A stretch of DNA of 64,000 nucleotides from Actinoplanes utahensis (GCF_016862455.1 NZ_BOMZ01000021.1:32840-96839); one strand, 5' to 3'. Counted from the stretch's first letter, positions 46,046-54,986 are shown. Translations and numbers: made by a program. The notes: generated by a model not told the origin, from the letters alone.

Positions 46046-46323
46046 GTGACCTCAGTCACGTGATATTGCATCGCAAGTGAACGGTGCCGCGCCTCGATAC
46101 AGGTAGATCGAGGTCTTTGATTGCAACAGTATGACAGCCGTGAATTCCTTGGTGCTCACTTACTGTGTGTCCCTGGATGGATCGTTGACAGGTTCAATCC
46201 CTATAGGCATGATCGGAGATGCAAGCTATTGCAATTACTGCCGTCCGGTGAGCGCGACCATGCCGGCTGTCGCGATTTTCCACCGAACGCAATCGTCAAG
46301 GGTTCACGGGGGATTCCAAGGAA
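46046..46323 (+). promoter_or_regulatory. AT-rich leader and promoter of the oxygenase operon
   Basis: This 280-bp stretch is clearly less GC-rich than its surroundings. It holds a GTGAC-N4-GTCAC repeat at 46046-46059, three ATTGCA motifs (46065, 46120 and 46228, the last within ATTGCAAT) and a promoter-like TTGACA at 46185-46190 with CATGAT 17 bp downstream. AAGGAA abuts the ATG at 46324. No convincing gene lies in the 325 bp between the ANTAR remnants and the operon. Confidence 0.5.
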
Positions 46324-47325
46324 ATGGCGAAGCATGCGATTCCGATCATCAGCTACGACGATCTCGTCACGGGTTCCATAAAGCCCAGCGAAGTGTTGGA
46401 CACGCTGGCCGAGAACGGATTCTTCTATCTCTCGGACATTGAGAGGGCCATCCCGCCCAGCCTGTTCAAGTCGCTGCACGAGACGTCGGAGCGTTACTTC
46501 GGCCTTCCGCTCGAGGCGAAGATGGAACACTACATCGGCGACTCCGACAATCACCGCGGCTACGTTCCGGTGACCGAGCAGGGCTCGTACAGCGACGAGA
46601 GCGTCAGAGTCTACGAAGCGTTCGACATCGGTTACGACAGCGATCCGTTGCCGGCGTCCCGGAGCCGCGGGTTCGAGCTCGTGGGCCGGAACCGTTACCC
46701 CACCCAGGTCCCCGGCATGGCCGGCACCCTGCGGGAGTACTACGACGCGAACTTCGGCATCGCACGCCTGATCCTGCAGCAGATCGCCATCGCCGCGGAA
46801 CTGGAGGCCGAGCACTTCGATCGATGGCTCACACGCCCGGCGTCCCAACTGCGCCTGATCCATTACCTCCGCAACGACATCCTCGTGAACCGCGAGGACA
46901 CCTCCATGGGTGGCCACACCGACTACGAGTTGCTCACCATCATCCACCAGTCCTCACCGGGCCTGGTGGCGTACGACCGTGCGTCCAAGTCCTGGCACAA
47001 CATGCCGGTCTTCAAGAACACCGTGCTCGTGCTGGTCGGCGACATGCTCCAGTTCCTGACCGGAGGCCGGCTGCAGTCGCTCCTGCACCGCGTGTCGACG
47101 ACCGGGGAGGAGCGCTACAGCTTCCCGTTCTTCATGAATCTCGACTTCGAGACCGAACTCGGCGTCCTGCCCTTCTTCGGGCACAGTGACGAGAAGATCG
47201 TCGTCGGTCACCACCTGCTCGGCCAGCTCTACCGCGATTTCCCGTACATCAAACAGCGCGTCGACTCGGGCCGGTGGCCGGTGGACTTCGAGATCCCCGC
47301 CAGCAACGTCTTCGAGCAGGTGTAG
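46324..47325 (+). CDS. IPNS-family 2-oxoglutarate/Fe(II) oxygenase
   Basis: A 333-residue double-stranded beta-helix enzyme of the isopenicillin N synthase/2OG oxygenase family. The iron triad is His198, Asp200 (GGHTDYELL) and His255 (LLHRV); RYS at 264-266 is the RXS motif that binds the 2OG carboxylate. The N-terminal domain (DTLAENGFFYLSDIE, then FFGLPLEAKM-like YFGLPLEAKMEHYIG) is the DIOX_N region. Such enzymes hydroxylate, desaturate or cyclise small substrates. First gene of a coupled four-gene operon; no NRPS is nearby. Confidence 0.9.
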   Translation: MAKHAIPIISYDDLVTGSIKPSEVLDTLAENGFFYLSDIERAIPPSLFKSLHETSERYFGLPLEAKMEHYIGDSDNHRGYVPVTEQGSYSDESVRVYEAFDIGYDSDPLPASRSRGFELVGRNRYPTQVPGMAGTLREYYDANFGIARLILQQIAIAAELEAEHFDRWLTRPASQLRLIHYLRNDILVNREDTSMGGHTDYELLTIIHQSSPGLVAYDRASKSWHNMPVFKNTVLVLVGDMLQFLTGGRLQSLLHRVSTTGEERYSFPFFMNLDFETELGVLPFFGHSDEKIVVGHHLLGQLYRDFPYIKQRVDSGRWPVDFEIPASNVFEQV

Positions 47326-47329
47326 GCGG

Positions 47330-48070
47330 ATGCGCGGATTGACGGACAAGCGGGTTCTGGTCACCGGCGGCGCCAGCGGCATCGGGCAGGCCACCGTTCA
47401 GCGCTTCGTGGAGGAGGGCGCGGCCGTTGCGATCTTCGACCGCGACAGCCGGGCGCTGGAGAAGACGCTGGCGGAGATTCCCCAGGTCGCCAAGGGGGTG
47501 ACCGTGGACGTCTCCGACGACCGGGCGGTGGCGGAGGCGTTCCGGGAACTGGACGAGGTCTTCCCGGCGATCGACATTCTGATCAACAACGCCGGCATCA
47601 GTGTTCGCCATGAGAGCTTTCGCAGCATCACGCCCGCCCAGTGGCGACAGGTGCTGAACACCAACCTCAACGGCGCGTTCTACGTCGCGAGCGAGACGGT
47701 CCGGCGGATGGACCACGGCGTCGTCATCAACCAGTCCTCGATCAACGGGCTGGCCGCGTTCCCCCACTACGCGGACTACAACGCCTCCAAGGCAGCGCTT
47801 CTGGCGCTGTCCCGGACGATGGCGGTCGAGCTCGCCCCGCAGATTCGTGTGATAGCGCTCTGCCCGGGAGCGGTGCTGACGCCCATGCAGCGAGCTGAGT
47901 ACACCGACGAGATGTTCCAGCAGGTCAACGACAACATCCCCCTGGGCCGCCATGCCGACCCGGAGGAGATCGCTCGGTTCCTGGCGTTCCTGGCGTCGGA
48001 CGACGCCCGTTTCATCACCGGCCAGCACTACATCATCGACGGCGGCGAGACTGCGAGGGCAGCACTGTGA
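47330..48070 (+). CDS. short-chain dehydrogenase/reductase
   Basis: A 246-residue classical SDR: TGGASGIGQA cofactor loop, NNAGIS, catalytic Ser in NQSSINGLAAF and Tyr/Lys in YADYNASKAAL, and the CPGAVLTPM and ITGQHYIIDGG blocks. A probable Asp in IFDRD after the second strand suggests NAD preference. It starts 4 bp after the oxygenase stop and its own stop overlaps the next GTG, so it is co-translated. Its likely role is oxidation of a hydroxyl made by one of the flanking oxygenases, or reduction of a ketone. Confidence 0.92.
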   Translation: MRGLTDKRVLVTGGASGIGQATVQRFVEEGAAVAIFDRDSRALEKTLAEIPQVAKGVTVDVSDDRAVAEAFRELDEVFPAIDILINNAGISVRHESFRSITPAQWRQVLNTNLNGAFYVASETVRRMDHGVVINQSSINGLAAFPHYADYNASKAALLALSRTMAVELAPQIRVIALCPGAVLTPMQRAEYTDEMFQQVNDNIPLGRHADPEEIARFLAFLASDDARFITGQHYIIDGGETARAAL

Positions 48071-49086
48071 CGCGCATTGACAATTCCACGCCGACTGTCG
48101 ACATCTCCTCCTGGACCGAGGTCGTCCATAAGTTCGCGACCTTGAGCAATCCCTACCGCGAGTTCGAACGGACCGCGGCGCACGCCGAAGAGGCCCTTGC
48201 CGCACTCGATTACCGGGACCTCAAAGAGGTGCTCGACTTCAAGCGGCACGGCGGTCCCGGCGGGCGCATCCTGCTCCGCGGTGGCGCGGTCGACCCGAAC
48301 CTGATTCCCACGACCGAGTCCACCGAGGAGATCGAGACCGCAAAGGGCACGTACTACAGCGAGTTCACGCTGGTGATGCTCGGCAAACTGCTCGGAGAGC
48401 CGTTCAGCTACACCCAGGAGCGGAACGGCGCGATGATCCACAATGTGCGCCCGGCCAAGCGGAACGAAACGAACATCTCGTCGGACAGCTCGGCGATCAT
48501 CCTCGATCTGCACAACGAGAACATCTATCACCCGGTCCAGCCGGACTACCTGATGCTGTCGGGGCTGCGGCGCGATCCGGGCGGACTGGCCAAGACGCTG
48601 GTGATCGGCTCCGACGAGGTCATCTCGCTGCTGGCCGCCGAGGACGTCGCCAGGCTCCGGCAGTTCCAGTTCCGCACCAACGTCGACTTCAACTTCGGCA
48701 ACAGCGCGGCCGAACGTGGAACCGGCCCGCTGATCCGTGTGCTCTTCGGCAACGATGCGTCCCCCATGATCGCTTACGACGACGAGTACATCGCCGGTAC
48801 CAATCCCCACGCACAGCGAGCGCTCGACAGGCTGCGCGCCGTCCTGCACGAGAACATGTACGAGTTCGATCTGGGGCCGGGCGAGATCCTGCTGCTCGAC
48901 AACCTCAAGACCGTGCACGGCCGGACAGCGTTCAAGGCACGCTACGACGGGACCGACCGCTGGCTGCAACGCCTGCTGGTGACCCGGGATCTCCGTCGGG
49001 CCGAGACGCTGCTCGGTCAGACCGGCCGGACCGTCTCCTGGAACTACGAGCCGGGAGAGTTCTATGGCTTCGTCGACTACCGCTGA
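48067..49086 (+). CDS. clavaminate-synthase/VioC-like Fe(II)/2OG oxygenase
   Basis: A 339-residue TauD/CAS-fold oxygenase. The iron ligands are His149 and Glu151 (LHNENIYHP) and His284 (TVHGR); Arg302 lies 18 residues after the distal His, the spacing at which VioC-like enzymes bind 2OG. The LHNEN...RPDY-type segment (HNENIYHPVQPDYLMLSGLR) resembles free amino-acid hydroxylases such as VioC, AsnO, MppO and lysine hydroxylases. A free amino acid is therefore the best substrate guess. GTG start overlaps the SDR stop; the EamA gene begins inside its last 23 bp. Confidence 0.88.
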   Translation: MTRIDNSTPTVDISSWTEVVHKFATLSNPYREFERTAAHAEEALAALDYRDLKEVLDFKRHGGPGGRILLRGGAVDPNLIPTTESTEEIETAKGTYYSEFTLVMLGKLLGEPFSYTQERNGAMIHNVRPAKRNETNISSDSSAIILDLHNENIYHPVQPDYLMLSGLRRDPGGLAKTLVIGSDEVISLLAAEDVARLRQFQFRTNVDFNFGNSAAERGTGPLIRVLFGNDASPMIAYDDEYIAGTNPHAQRALDRLRAVLHENMYEFDLGPGEILLLDNLKTVHGRTAFKARYDGTDRWLQRLLVTRDLRRAETLLGQTGRTVSWNYEPGEFYGFVDYR

Positions 49087-49996
49087 GACACCGAGCGCCG
49101 CGGACAAGAAGCAGGACCGGGTCGCCCTACTCGCCATCTTCTCGATTCCGGTGATCTGGGGAATCGGCTTTCCGCTGACCCACAACGCCGTGGCATCGGT
49201 GGATCCCGGACTCTACGCGTTCGCGCGTTCGCTGGTCGCCACGGCGGCATTGCTGCCGATCGCGCTCCCCGCGGTCCGGCGGGTGAGCCGGCGGATCGTG
49301 CTGGGCGGTCTCGTCCTCGGTGTGTTCAGCGCGATCAACATCGTCAGCCAGAGCTATGCGCTGCACTACATCTCGTCGGCGAGTACGGCCTTCTGCGTGA
49401 CGATGAGCATCGTCTTCATCCCGTTCATCTCCTTCGCCCTCGGTCAGGGGTGGCCGTCGAGACTCGACATCGCCGCGGTGCTGATCGGCATAGCCGGCGC
49501 CGTCATCATCCTCGGGCCGCACCTGGACGACCTCTCCGTGGGCTACCTGTGGGGAGGCGCCGCCGCCTTCGCCATCGCCATGACCATCTGCATCATCGGG
49601 AAGTTGACGTCCCGGTCAGGGCAGGTCGACCGTCTGGCTCTCGGGTTCTTCCAGGTGCTCACCGGAACCGTTCTGCTGCTGTACTTCCCGTTCACCCGCG
49701 ACCTCGAGCCGCTGGCCGAACCGAAGGTGTGGATCGCGGTCCTCTTCATGGGCGTCATGGCCACCGCCCTGGCGATCTACCTGCAGACGCGATATCAGCG
49801 GCGGGTGGGCAGCGCCCGTACCTCGGTGATCTTCAACCTGGATCTCGTGTTCGCCAGCCTCTTCGGGCTCCTCAACCGGGAGCCGCTGAGTCTGTCCCAG
49901 ATCCTCGGCGGCGCCGTGGTGCTGCTCGCCTCCATGCTGGAAAGCGTTCAACAGTGGCTGAGAGCCATGTACCAACGGGTTCGGCCAATCCCCTGA
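49064..49996 (+). CDS. EamA/DMT family transporter
   Basis: A 310-residue membrane protein with about ten helices forming two EamA repeats (VIWGIGFPLTHNAVASVDPG in the first). Family members include RhtA and YdcZ-like exporters of amino acids and metabolites. The ATG lies 23 bp inside the oxygenase gene, the tightest coupling in this operon, suggesting that it exports the product made by the three enzymes. The N terminus before the first helix is a short Thr/Asp/Lys-rich stretch. A strong hairpin follows 60 bp after the stop. Confidence 0.9.
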   Translation: MASSTTAETPSAADKKQDRVALLAIFSIPVIWGIGFPLTHNAVASVDPGLYAFARSLVATAALLPIALPAVRRVSRRIVLGGLVLGVFSAINIVSQSYALHYISSASTAFCVTMSIVFIPFISFALGQGWPSRLDIAAVLIGIAGAVIILGPHLDDLSVGYLWGGAAAFAIAMTICIIGKLTSRSGQVDRLALGFFQVLTGTVLLLYFPFTRDLEPLAEPKVWIAVLFMGVMATALAIYLQTRYQRRVGSARTSVIFNLDLVFASLFGLLNREPLSLSQILGGAVVLLASMLESVQQWLRAMYQRVRPIP

Positions 49997-50055
49997 CCGG
50001 TGTCCGCATCGGCCGCGGTGACCACCGGCCTACCGCCCGTGACCTTGCCGCGGAT

Positions 50056-50098
50056 CAGGGCGTGCCGGGAAAGGCTGTCAGCTACCCGGCACGCCCTG
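50056..50098. terminator. hairpin between the two convergent accessory operons
   Basis: Perfect 14-bp arms (CAGGGCGTGCCGGG and complement, 50056-50069 and 50085-50098) with a 15-nt loop. It ends one base before the stop codon of the minus-strand decarboxylase gene and lies 60 bp past the transporter stop, so it separates both operons. Confidence 0.8.
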
Positions 50099-50099
50099 T

Positions 50100-51362
50100 T
50101 CACTGGGCCAGCAGCGAGTCCTCGCCGTTGACAGCCGCTCGCCAGACCAGCTCGGGCCGGCGGCGCTGTCTCGGGACGACGGTGGACCGCTCGAGAACCT
50201 CGGCGAGGTCGGCGACGAAGGCGTCGACCTGGTCCATGGTGATCCCGGGCATGGTGATGAGGTGGCTGCGGGCGCCGTCGCGCGAGAGATTCCAGCCGCG
50301 CTCCAGGACTGCAGCCGGTGGGGTGGCCAGGACCACGGTGAAGGCCCGCTCGTGCCGCCACGCAGGCCACCCGATCATGGTCAGCCGGTGCACGGCGTAT
50401 TCCGCTACTGCCCGGGCCGCGGCAGCGCGGTGACGGTGTCCGTCGACGCCGTACTCGTTGATGGCGTGCCAGAGCAGCACGGCAGCCTGACCGCTGCGTG
50501 AGCCCGCGATCGTGGTGTCCAGTGTGGCGGTGTAGGCCACGTGCCGGCCGCGGGCGAGCCGGGCGCTGTCGGCCATCAGCACCACCCCGCACGAGACGGG
50601 GGTGCCGTAGAACTTGTGGCCGGAGGTCGCCACGCTGTTCACGGGGCTGTCCGGGCCCAGCTGGAGCAGTCCGTCGATGGCGAGCGCGGTGCCGGCCAGC
50701 GCCGCATCGACGTGGATGAACCGCTGGGTGATGCCACAGTCGTCCAGGATCTGCTGGATCCGGGTGGTGTCGTCGACTGCTTCGCACATCGTGGTGCCGG
50801 CGGTGGCCACCACGATGGCGGGCCGATCCCGGTGGCGGGTGACCAGCTGGTGCAGGTGCCCGTAGTCCATCTCGCCACGGGCGTCCTCGTCGACGAGCAC
50901 GACGTTCGTCGCCACCCCGAGAATGTCGGTGATCTTTTCGATCGAGTAGTGCGCGGCGTGGGAGAAGTACACGAGCGCGTCGGGGAACCGGCGGCGGGCG
51001 GTGAGCAGTGCGGCCTGGTTCGCTTCGGTTCCACCGGTTGTCACATAGCCCCACCGGTCCCCGGCGGGCAGCCCGAACAGGTCGGCGAACCAGTGGACGA
51101 CCTGGCGTTCCAGTTCGACGGTGTGCGCGAAGCCCTGCGGGGTGGAGGCCAAGGCGTCCCCGACGTTGTTGTACAGCTCGCGGAACACGTCGAGGACGGG
51201 GGTGTAGTCGATGTCGATCGCGGCCGGGAAGCCGATGTCCTTGTACCGGGCGGCAGCGGCCCGGGCGCGCAACGTGCGGATGACCGCAGCGGAGTCACGC
51301 CCGGGCAGGCGCAGATCGATGGCCGCGTCCCAGGCGGCCGCCGGTATCGGGGGCTGGTCCAC
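50100..51362 (-). CDS. PLP-dependent decarboxylase, histidine decarboxylase type
   Basis: A 420-residue fold-type I group II decarboxylase. The PLP lysine is Lys250 in SGHKFYGTPVSCGVVL, with NVGDALASTPQGFAH, YVTTGGTEANQAALL, YFSHAAHYSIEK, IHVDAALAG and YTATLDTTIAGSRSG. This pattern matches bacterial histidine decarboxylases of the Acinetobacter/Pseudomonas type; valine decarboxylase VlmD also belongs here, so the substrate may be another amino acid. The GTG start is 1 bp after the stop of the gene upstream, which implies coupling. The product would be an amine such as histamine. Confidence 0.88.
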   Translation of the reverse strand: MDQPPIPAAAWDAAIDLRLPGRDSAAVIRTLRARAAAARYKDIGFPAAIDIDYTPVLDVFRELYNNVGDALASTPQGFAHTVELERQVVHWFADLFGLPAGDRWGYVTTGGTEANQAALLTARRRFPDALVYFSHAAHYSIEKITDILGVATNVVLVDEDARGEMDYGHLHQLVTRHRDRPAIVVATAGTTMCEAVDDTTRIQQILDDCGITQRFIHVDAALAGTALAIDGLLQLGPDSPVNSVATSGHKFYGTPVSCGVVLMADSARLARGRHVAYTATLDTTIAGSRSGQAAVLLWHAINEYGVDGHRHRAAAARAVAEYAVHRLTMIGWPAWRHERAFTVVLATPPAAVLERGWNLSRDGARSHLITMPGITMDQVDAFVADLAEVLERSTVVPRQRRRPELVWRAAVNGEDSLLAQ

Positions 51363-51363
51363 G

Positions 51364-52455
51364 TCACCCGGCCAGGTGTTGCTGGAAGATGCGGGCCAGG
51401 TTCTGGATGTAGGGCCATCCGGTGCGCAGCGTGTTGCCGAGATCATTGCTCAGAGGGGTGGACCGGCCAACCGGATTGCCCAGGTCGAGAGGCTTGTTGC
51501 AGGTAACCGATTGGTACCGGGACGGCTTGTTGTCGTCGCGTACGACCCGGATGACCGACGCCTCCTCGGGGGTGCCCCGCAACGGTGCCTGCGGGTCGAT
51601 GACCCCGTCGGTGAGCAGGACGACGGACTCGCCCGGCTGCCCGTAGAGCGCCTGGCCGTAGGAGTAGTCGTCCAGACGCGCCAGCCATTCGGCGGTGGCC
51701 GGCCATTTCCTGTCCCCGACCTCGAGGGTGTCCACGCCCAGGCCGATGTAGCGGGTCGAGTCCCGGGGCATCTCGCGGTCACCGAAGTTGACGAAGCTGC
51801 GTTCCGGACCGCGAGGATCCCAGCGCTGACCGCGCGTTGCATCGCCGCTGAACCGTTGAGCCGTTCCTGTCAGCCCCTGGAGGAAGGAGACGATGTCGTT
51901 GGTGTCGGGGCTGATGAGCTCGAACCGCGTTACGGTATAGAGCCGGTATCCGGAGGGCTCCTGCTGGTCGGGGCCGCTGTAGAACAGGGTCACGCCGTGC
52001 GCGGCGAGGCCGGGCTGACGCAGCGCCCGCATCTTGTGCATGCAGTAGTCCAGGTGCCGCATGTTGACCATGCGCATCTCGTAGGCGACCCGCAGCCGGA
52101 GTTCGACACCGCGCTTCTCGGCTTCCCGCTGCTCGATCTTCGCTCTCTCGGCGCGCCGCCAGGCCTCCGCCCTGTCGGCCGCCTCCTGCTCCGCGGCGGA
52201 GCGCCACTGCCGCTCCGCAGCCTGCGGTTCGTGCCGGTCCCAGCCGGGGGTCGGAGCCGGCGGCTGGTCCCAGCCGGGGGCCGGAGCCGGCGGCCACGGC
52301 TGGTGCTGAGGGGACGCCTGCCAGCCGCCGGGCGGCTGCGGCGGCGGAGCGGAGACGCCATAGGGGTCATGCGGCGGTGACGCGGGATTCCAGCGGGGCT
52401 GGACATCGTAGGGGTACTGGTGCTGCTGGTCGGGATGCTGAGGGTGGCTGGTCAT
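51364..52455 (-). CDS. hypothetical protein with Pro/Gln-rich head, 363 aa
   Basis: The first 75 residues are Pro/Gln/Trp-rich and disordered (repeats of the form PAPAPGWDQP). A charged helical stretch (EQEAADRAEAWRRAERAKIE) and a compact C-terminal domain of about 230 residues follow, with several conserved-looking aromatic and acidic segments (GLGVDTLEVGDRKW, SYGQALYGQPGESVVLLTDG). It lies between the permease and decarboxylase genes with overlapping or touching ends. I do not recognise the family. It may be a regulatory or scaffold partner of one of its neighbours. Confidence 0.75.
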   Translation of the reverse strand: MTSHPQHPDQQHQYPYDVQPRWNPASPPHDPYGVSAPPPQPPGGWQASPQHQPWPPAPAPGWDQPPAPTPGWDRHEPQAAERQWRSAAEQEAADRAEAWRRAERAKIEQREAEKRGVELRLRVAYEMRMVNMRHLDYCMHKMRALRQPGLAAHGVTLFYSGPDQQEPSGYRLYTVTRFELISPDTNDIVSFLQGLTGTAQRFSGDATRGQRWDPRGPERSFVNFGDREMPRDSTRYIGLGVDTLEVGDRKWPATAEWLARLDDYSYGQALYGQPGESVVLLTDGVIDPQAPLRGTPEEASVIRVVRDDNKPSRYQSVTCNKPLDLGNPVGRSTPLSNDLGNTLRTGWPYIQNLARIFQQHLAG

Positions 52456-52462
52456 CGCCGGC

Positions 52463-53923
52463 TCAGATCGCACTCGGGACATCGAAACCGCTCAGCGGCA
52501 CACCGTGGCTGATGCCCTGGTACACGCCGGGCTGGCGCGAGCGCAGCAGGCGCGCCCAGACGTACCCCGCCACGGCAGCCGCCACGATCAGGACGGGCAC
52601 GATCGCCGGCGGCACCACGGACGGCGGCAGCAGCGACGACAGCTGCCACAGCATCGCCCCCAGGATCATCGTGCCGAGGAGGACCCCGAGCGTCGGCGCC
52701 GCTGTCGACGCTCCCGCGCCGACCGACGTCCGGTTACGGGCGAAGTAGATCGGCGCCGCGACGTTGGCGATGATCAGCAGCACCAGCAGGCCCATCGCGC
52801 CCAGGGTGGACAGCCAGACGAACATCGTCTCGCCGCTGGCACCGAAGATGGCGAATCCGGCCAACACCAGCACGGCGATCGCGGTCTGCAGGCGGGAGGC
52901 GCCCTTCGGGGCCTTCGCCGTCGTCCCACCGTCGCTCTCGGCCAGGCTCGCTGGCAGAACGTGCTCGCGGGCGATCGCCATCGTGTACCGGGTGATGACC
53001 GAGTGGAGACTGATCGAGGACGTGCCGATCGCCGCAAGGAAGACCGCGAGCGCGACGACGACCACGACACCGGCCACCGGGCCGAGGTGATCAGCCAGGA
53101 TCGTGAACGGCAGGTTGGCGTCGTTAGCGGCGGCCGCAGCGATGCCATCCGGGCCCGACGGCAGCTGCATCGCCCACGCGACGGCGGTGTAGACCACCGT
53201 TGCGGTTGCCGCCGCCGCCAGCATGCCCCGGCCGACCACGGCGCCGGGCTTTCCCTCGGTGGCCTCCTCCTCGATCAGGGAACCACCCCCATCGATACCG
53301 GCGAAGGCCGCGAAGGTGAGCGCGACGGCCAGACCGCCGCCGGAGACCAGCAGACCCTGCGGGGAGAACGCCTTACCGGTGAACTGCCCGCCCGCCGGGT
53401 CACTGATGCCGACCAGGACGAAGAGGCCCAAGAGCATCAGGGAGCCGATCAGTACCGGCGCGATGAACCGGATGGCCGCGCGAATGGGCATCCTGCCGAT
53501 CAGCGCCACGACACCGATGATGACGGCCGCTCCCACCCACCACGGCAGGCCGGTCATGCCGGCCAGCACACTGCCGAAAAGCCCGGCGAGGCTGATCTGC
53601 AGCGTGTTGTAGGCCAGCAGCGCCACCGCAGCGCCCGCGACACCCATCTCAGGGCTCAGCCCGCGGGCCAGAATCGCGTAGTACGGCGCCGAGTGGGACA
53701 CCTCCCGCAGCATGGCGCTGTATCCCACCATCAGCAGGGTCACCACCACCCCGATCACCAGGAACAGCAGGGGAAGACTGGTCACACCGGACTGCGCGTA
53801 GGTGGCCACGATGCCACCGGCCATCACGACTGCTGGAGCACTGGTCGCGAGACTGATCAGCCAGGCCCGGAATGCGGTGACGGTGCGCCGGTCGAGCGTT
53901 GCGGCTACGGGAGCCGTGGACAT
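52463..53923 (-). CDS. APC family amino acid permease
   Basis: A 486-residue membrane protein with about 12 helices. The first-helix motif ATSAPAVVMAGGIVATYAQSG fits the APC superfamily, and FAAFAGIDGGGSLIEEEATEGKPG resembles the conserved loop after helix 6 (E-E-x in APC transporters). Its gene order with a decarboxylase suggests an amino acid uptake or precursor/amine exchange role. The gene begins the minus-strand operon; AAGGAG lies in front of the ATG. Substrate not predictable. Confidence 0.92.
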   Translation of the reverse strand: MSTAPVAATLDRRTVTAFRAWLISLATSAPAVVMAGGIVATYAQSGVTSLPLLFLVIGVVVTLLMVGYSAMLREVSHSAPYYAILARGLSPEMGVAGAAVALLAYNTLQISLAGLFGSVLAGMTGLPWWVGAAVIIGVVALIGRMPIRAAIRFIAPVLIGSLMLLGLFVLVGISDPAGGQFTGKAFSPQGLLVSGGGLAVALTFAAFAGIDGGGSLIEEEATEGKPGAVVGRGMLAAAATATVVYTAVAWAMQLPSGPDGIAAAAANDANLPFTILADHLGPVAGVVVVVALAVFLAAIGTSSISLHSVITRYTMAIAREHVLPASLAESDGGTTAKAPKGASRLQTAIAVLVLAGFAIFGASGETMFVWLSTLGAMGLLVLLIIANVAAPIYFARNRTSVGAGASTAAPTLGVLLGTMILGAMLWQLSSLLPPSVVPPAIVPVLIVAAAVAGYVWARLLRSRQPGVYQGISHGVPLSGFDVPSAI

Positions 53924-53989
53924 GGAATCTCCTTGAGGGGAAGGACAAGAGGGTGGTGCGGGGGAACGAAGAGGAAGGACGAGGGGCGC

Positions 53990-54265
53990 TCAGCGAGCGG
54001 TCAGGTTCTGCAAGCTCTGGCTCGTGGCCGGGTACGTGAACGGATCACAGGCGTCCGGATCGTGCTCGGCGGTCCGGCCGTACCGCGCGGCGACGACGAT
54101 CCGCCCCGCCGATGGCAGGGCCGGATACCGTCGGGGCGGGGCCGATCGCCACGTGCGTAGCTGCTGCATCCGCGGGTGCTCGGAGTCGGAGCCGACCAGG
54201 TGGTGGAAGCCGTCGTGTCACCACTCCAGGGCCGTCCAGCCGGCCTGTTCCGGCTCATAACGCAC
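53990..54265 (-). pseudogene. decayed unknown gene with internal opal codon
   Basis: Read from GTG 54265, the frame runs VRYEPEQAGWTALEW, then TGA at 54218-54220, then HDGFHHLVGSDSEHPRMQQL and on to a stop at 53990. The frame keeps protein-like composition on both sides of the TGA (RIVVAARYGRTAEHDPDACD). I read this as one gene with a nonsense mutation. The upstream start is uncertain. No family name is offered. Confidence 0.5.
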
Positions 54266-54418
54266 GGCTTGCTGACGCCCAACGCTGCCAGCGCGCGAAA
54301 CCCCGCCGTCCAAATAGGACACTCGGGGCAAAACGGTCTTGTCGTGGCATATGTCTTCCAGGTGCGGGGTGCGCAAGGAGAGGGGAACGCAAGTTGATCT
54401 CGTGTTCCGGGCAGCACC

Positions 54419-54840
54419 TTACGCGGTTTTTGGTCCGGGATCTCTATCCGCGAGACTCACGATGCCTACTGAGAGGTTCGTCCGTTCCGTGACTCCTTCA
54501 CGGTCTGTAGGGACGCGCGGGAATTCGCCGCGCCTGGCACCGGGACCGCCGATGACAGCCGACGCGGATGCTGGTGGCGGCCACCGTGTGAGCCGAACCT
54601 GAACCCGCTCGTCACGTGCTGAAAGTTGACCGCGGCAGGAGTCGATGAGCATGCCCGGACCGCGGGTCGCGCAGCGCACGACGTACGCCGCGTTCGAGTA
54701 CGGCACCACCAGGCCACACGCACGGTGATTTGCGCGAAACTTGATGGCGTACGTCACGTCGGCGGTTCGGTAGGTCATGCCGCAACCGCCGCACCTCCCA
54801 GCCCTTGAACGCCGCTCGGGCCTTACCGGACATCGCTGTC
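54419..54840 (-). pseudogene. possible zinc-ribbon gene remnant
   Basis: The minus strand encodes RCGGCGMTYRTADVTYAIKF, then GLVVPYSNAAYVVRCATRG in one frame, resembling a small protein with a CxxC knuckle. The helix before it (MSGKARAAFKGWE) is in another frame, so a frameshift near 54800 is suggested, and the second Cys pair is incomplete. The evidence is weak. The rest of 54266-54986 shows nothing else I can name. Confidence 0.25.
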
Positions 54841-54986
54841 CGGCCGCGACGCCGACCGCGCCACCACCGTCGCGTCACGATTCAGGACCTCAGCGTCCCC
54901 ACTCGAGCGACCGCAACGAGCGTCACGGGCCCTTGTCCCGCATGGCGCTCGGCGGTCGCGGGCGCGCTCGCCAGGAAGGAAAGTCC

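Noticed and set aside
46131..46442. Short plus-strand ORF (MTAVNSLVLTYCVSLDGSL...) before the oxygenase gene, considered as a RiPP precursor
   Set aside because: It overlaps the start of the oxygenase gene in another frame, has no clear ribosome binding site and its Cys pattern lacks a modifying enzyme nearby.
54001..54417. Minus-strand open frame of 138 codons upstream of the APC permease gene
   Set aside because: The protein-like sequence in this stretch is in a different minus-strand frame that contains a TGA; the longer frame is its shadow.
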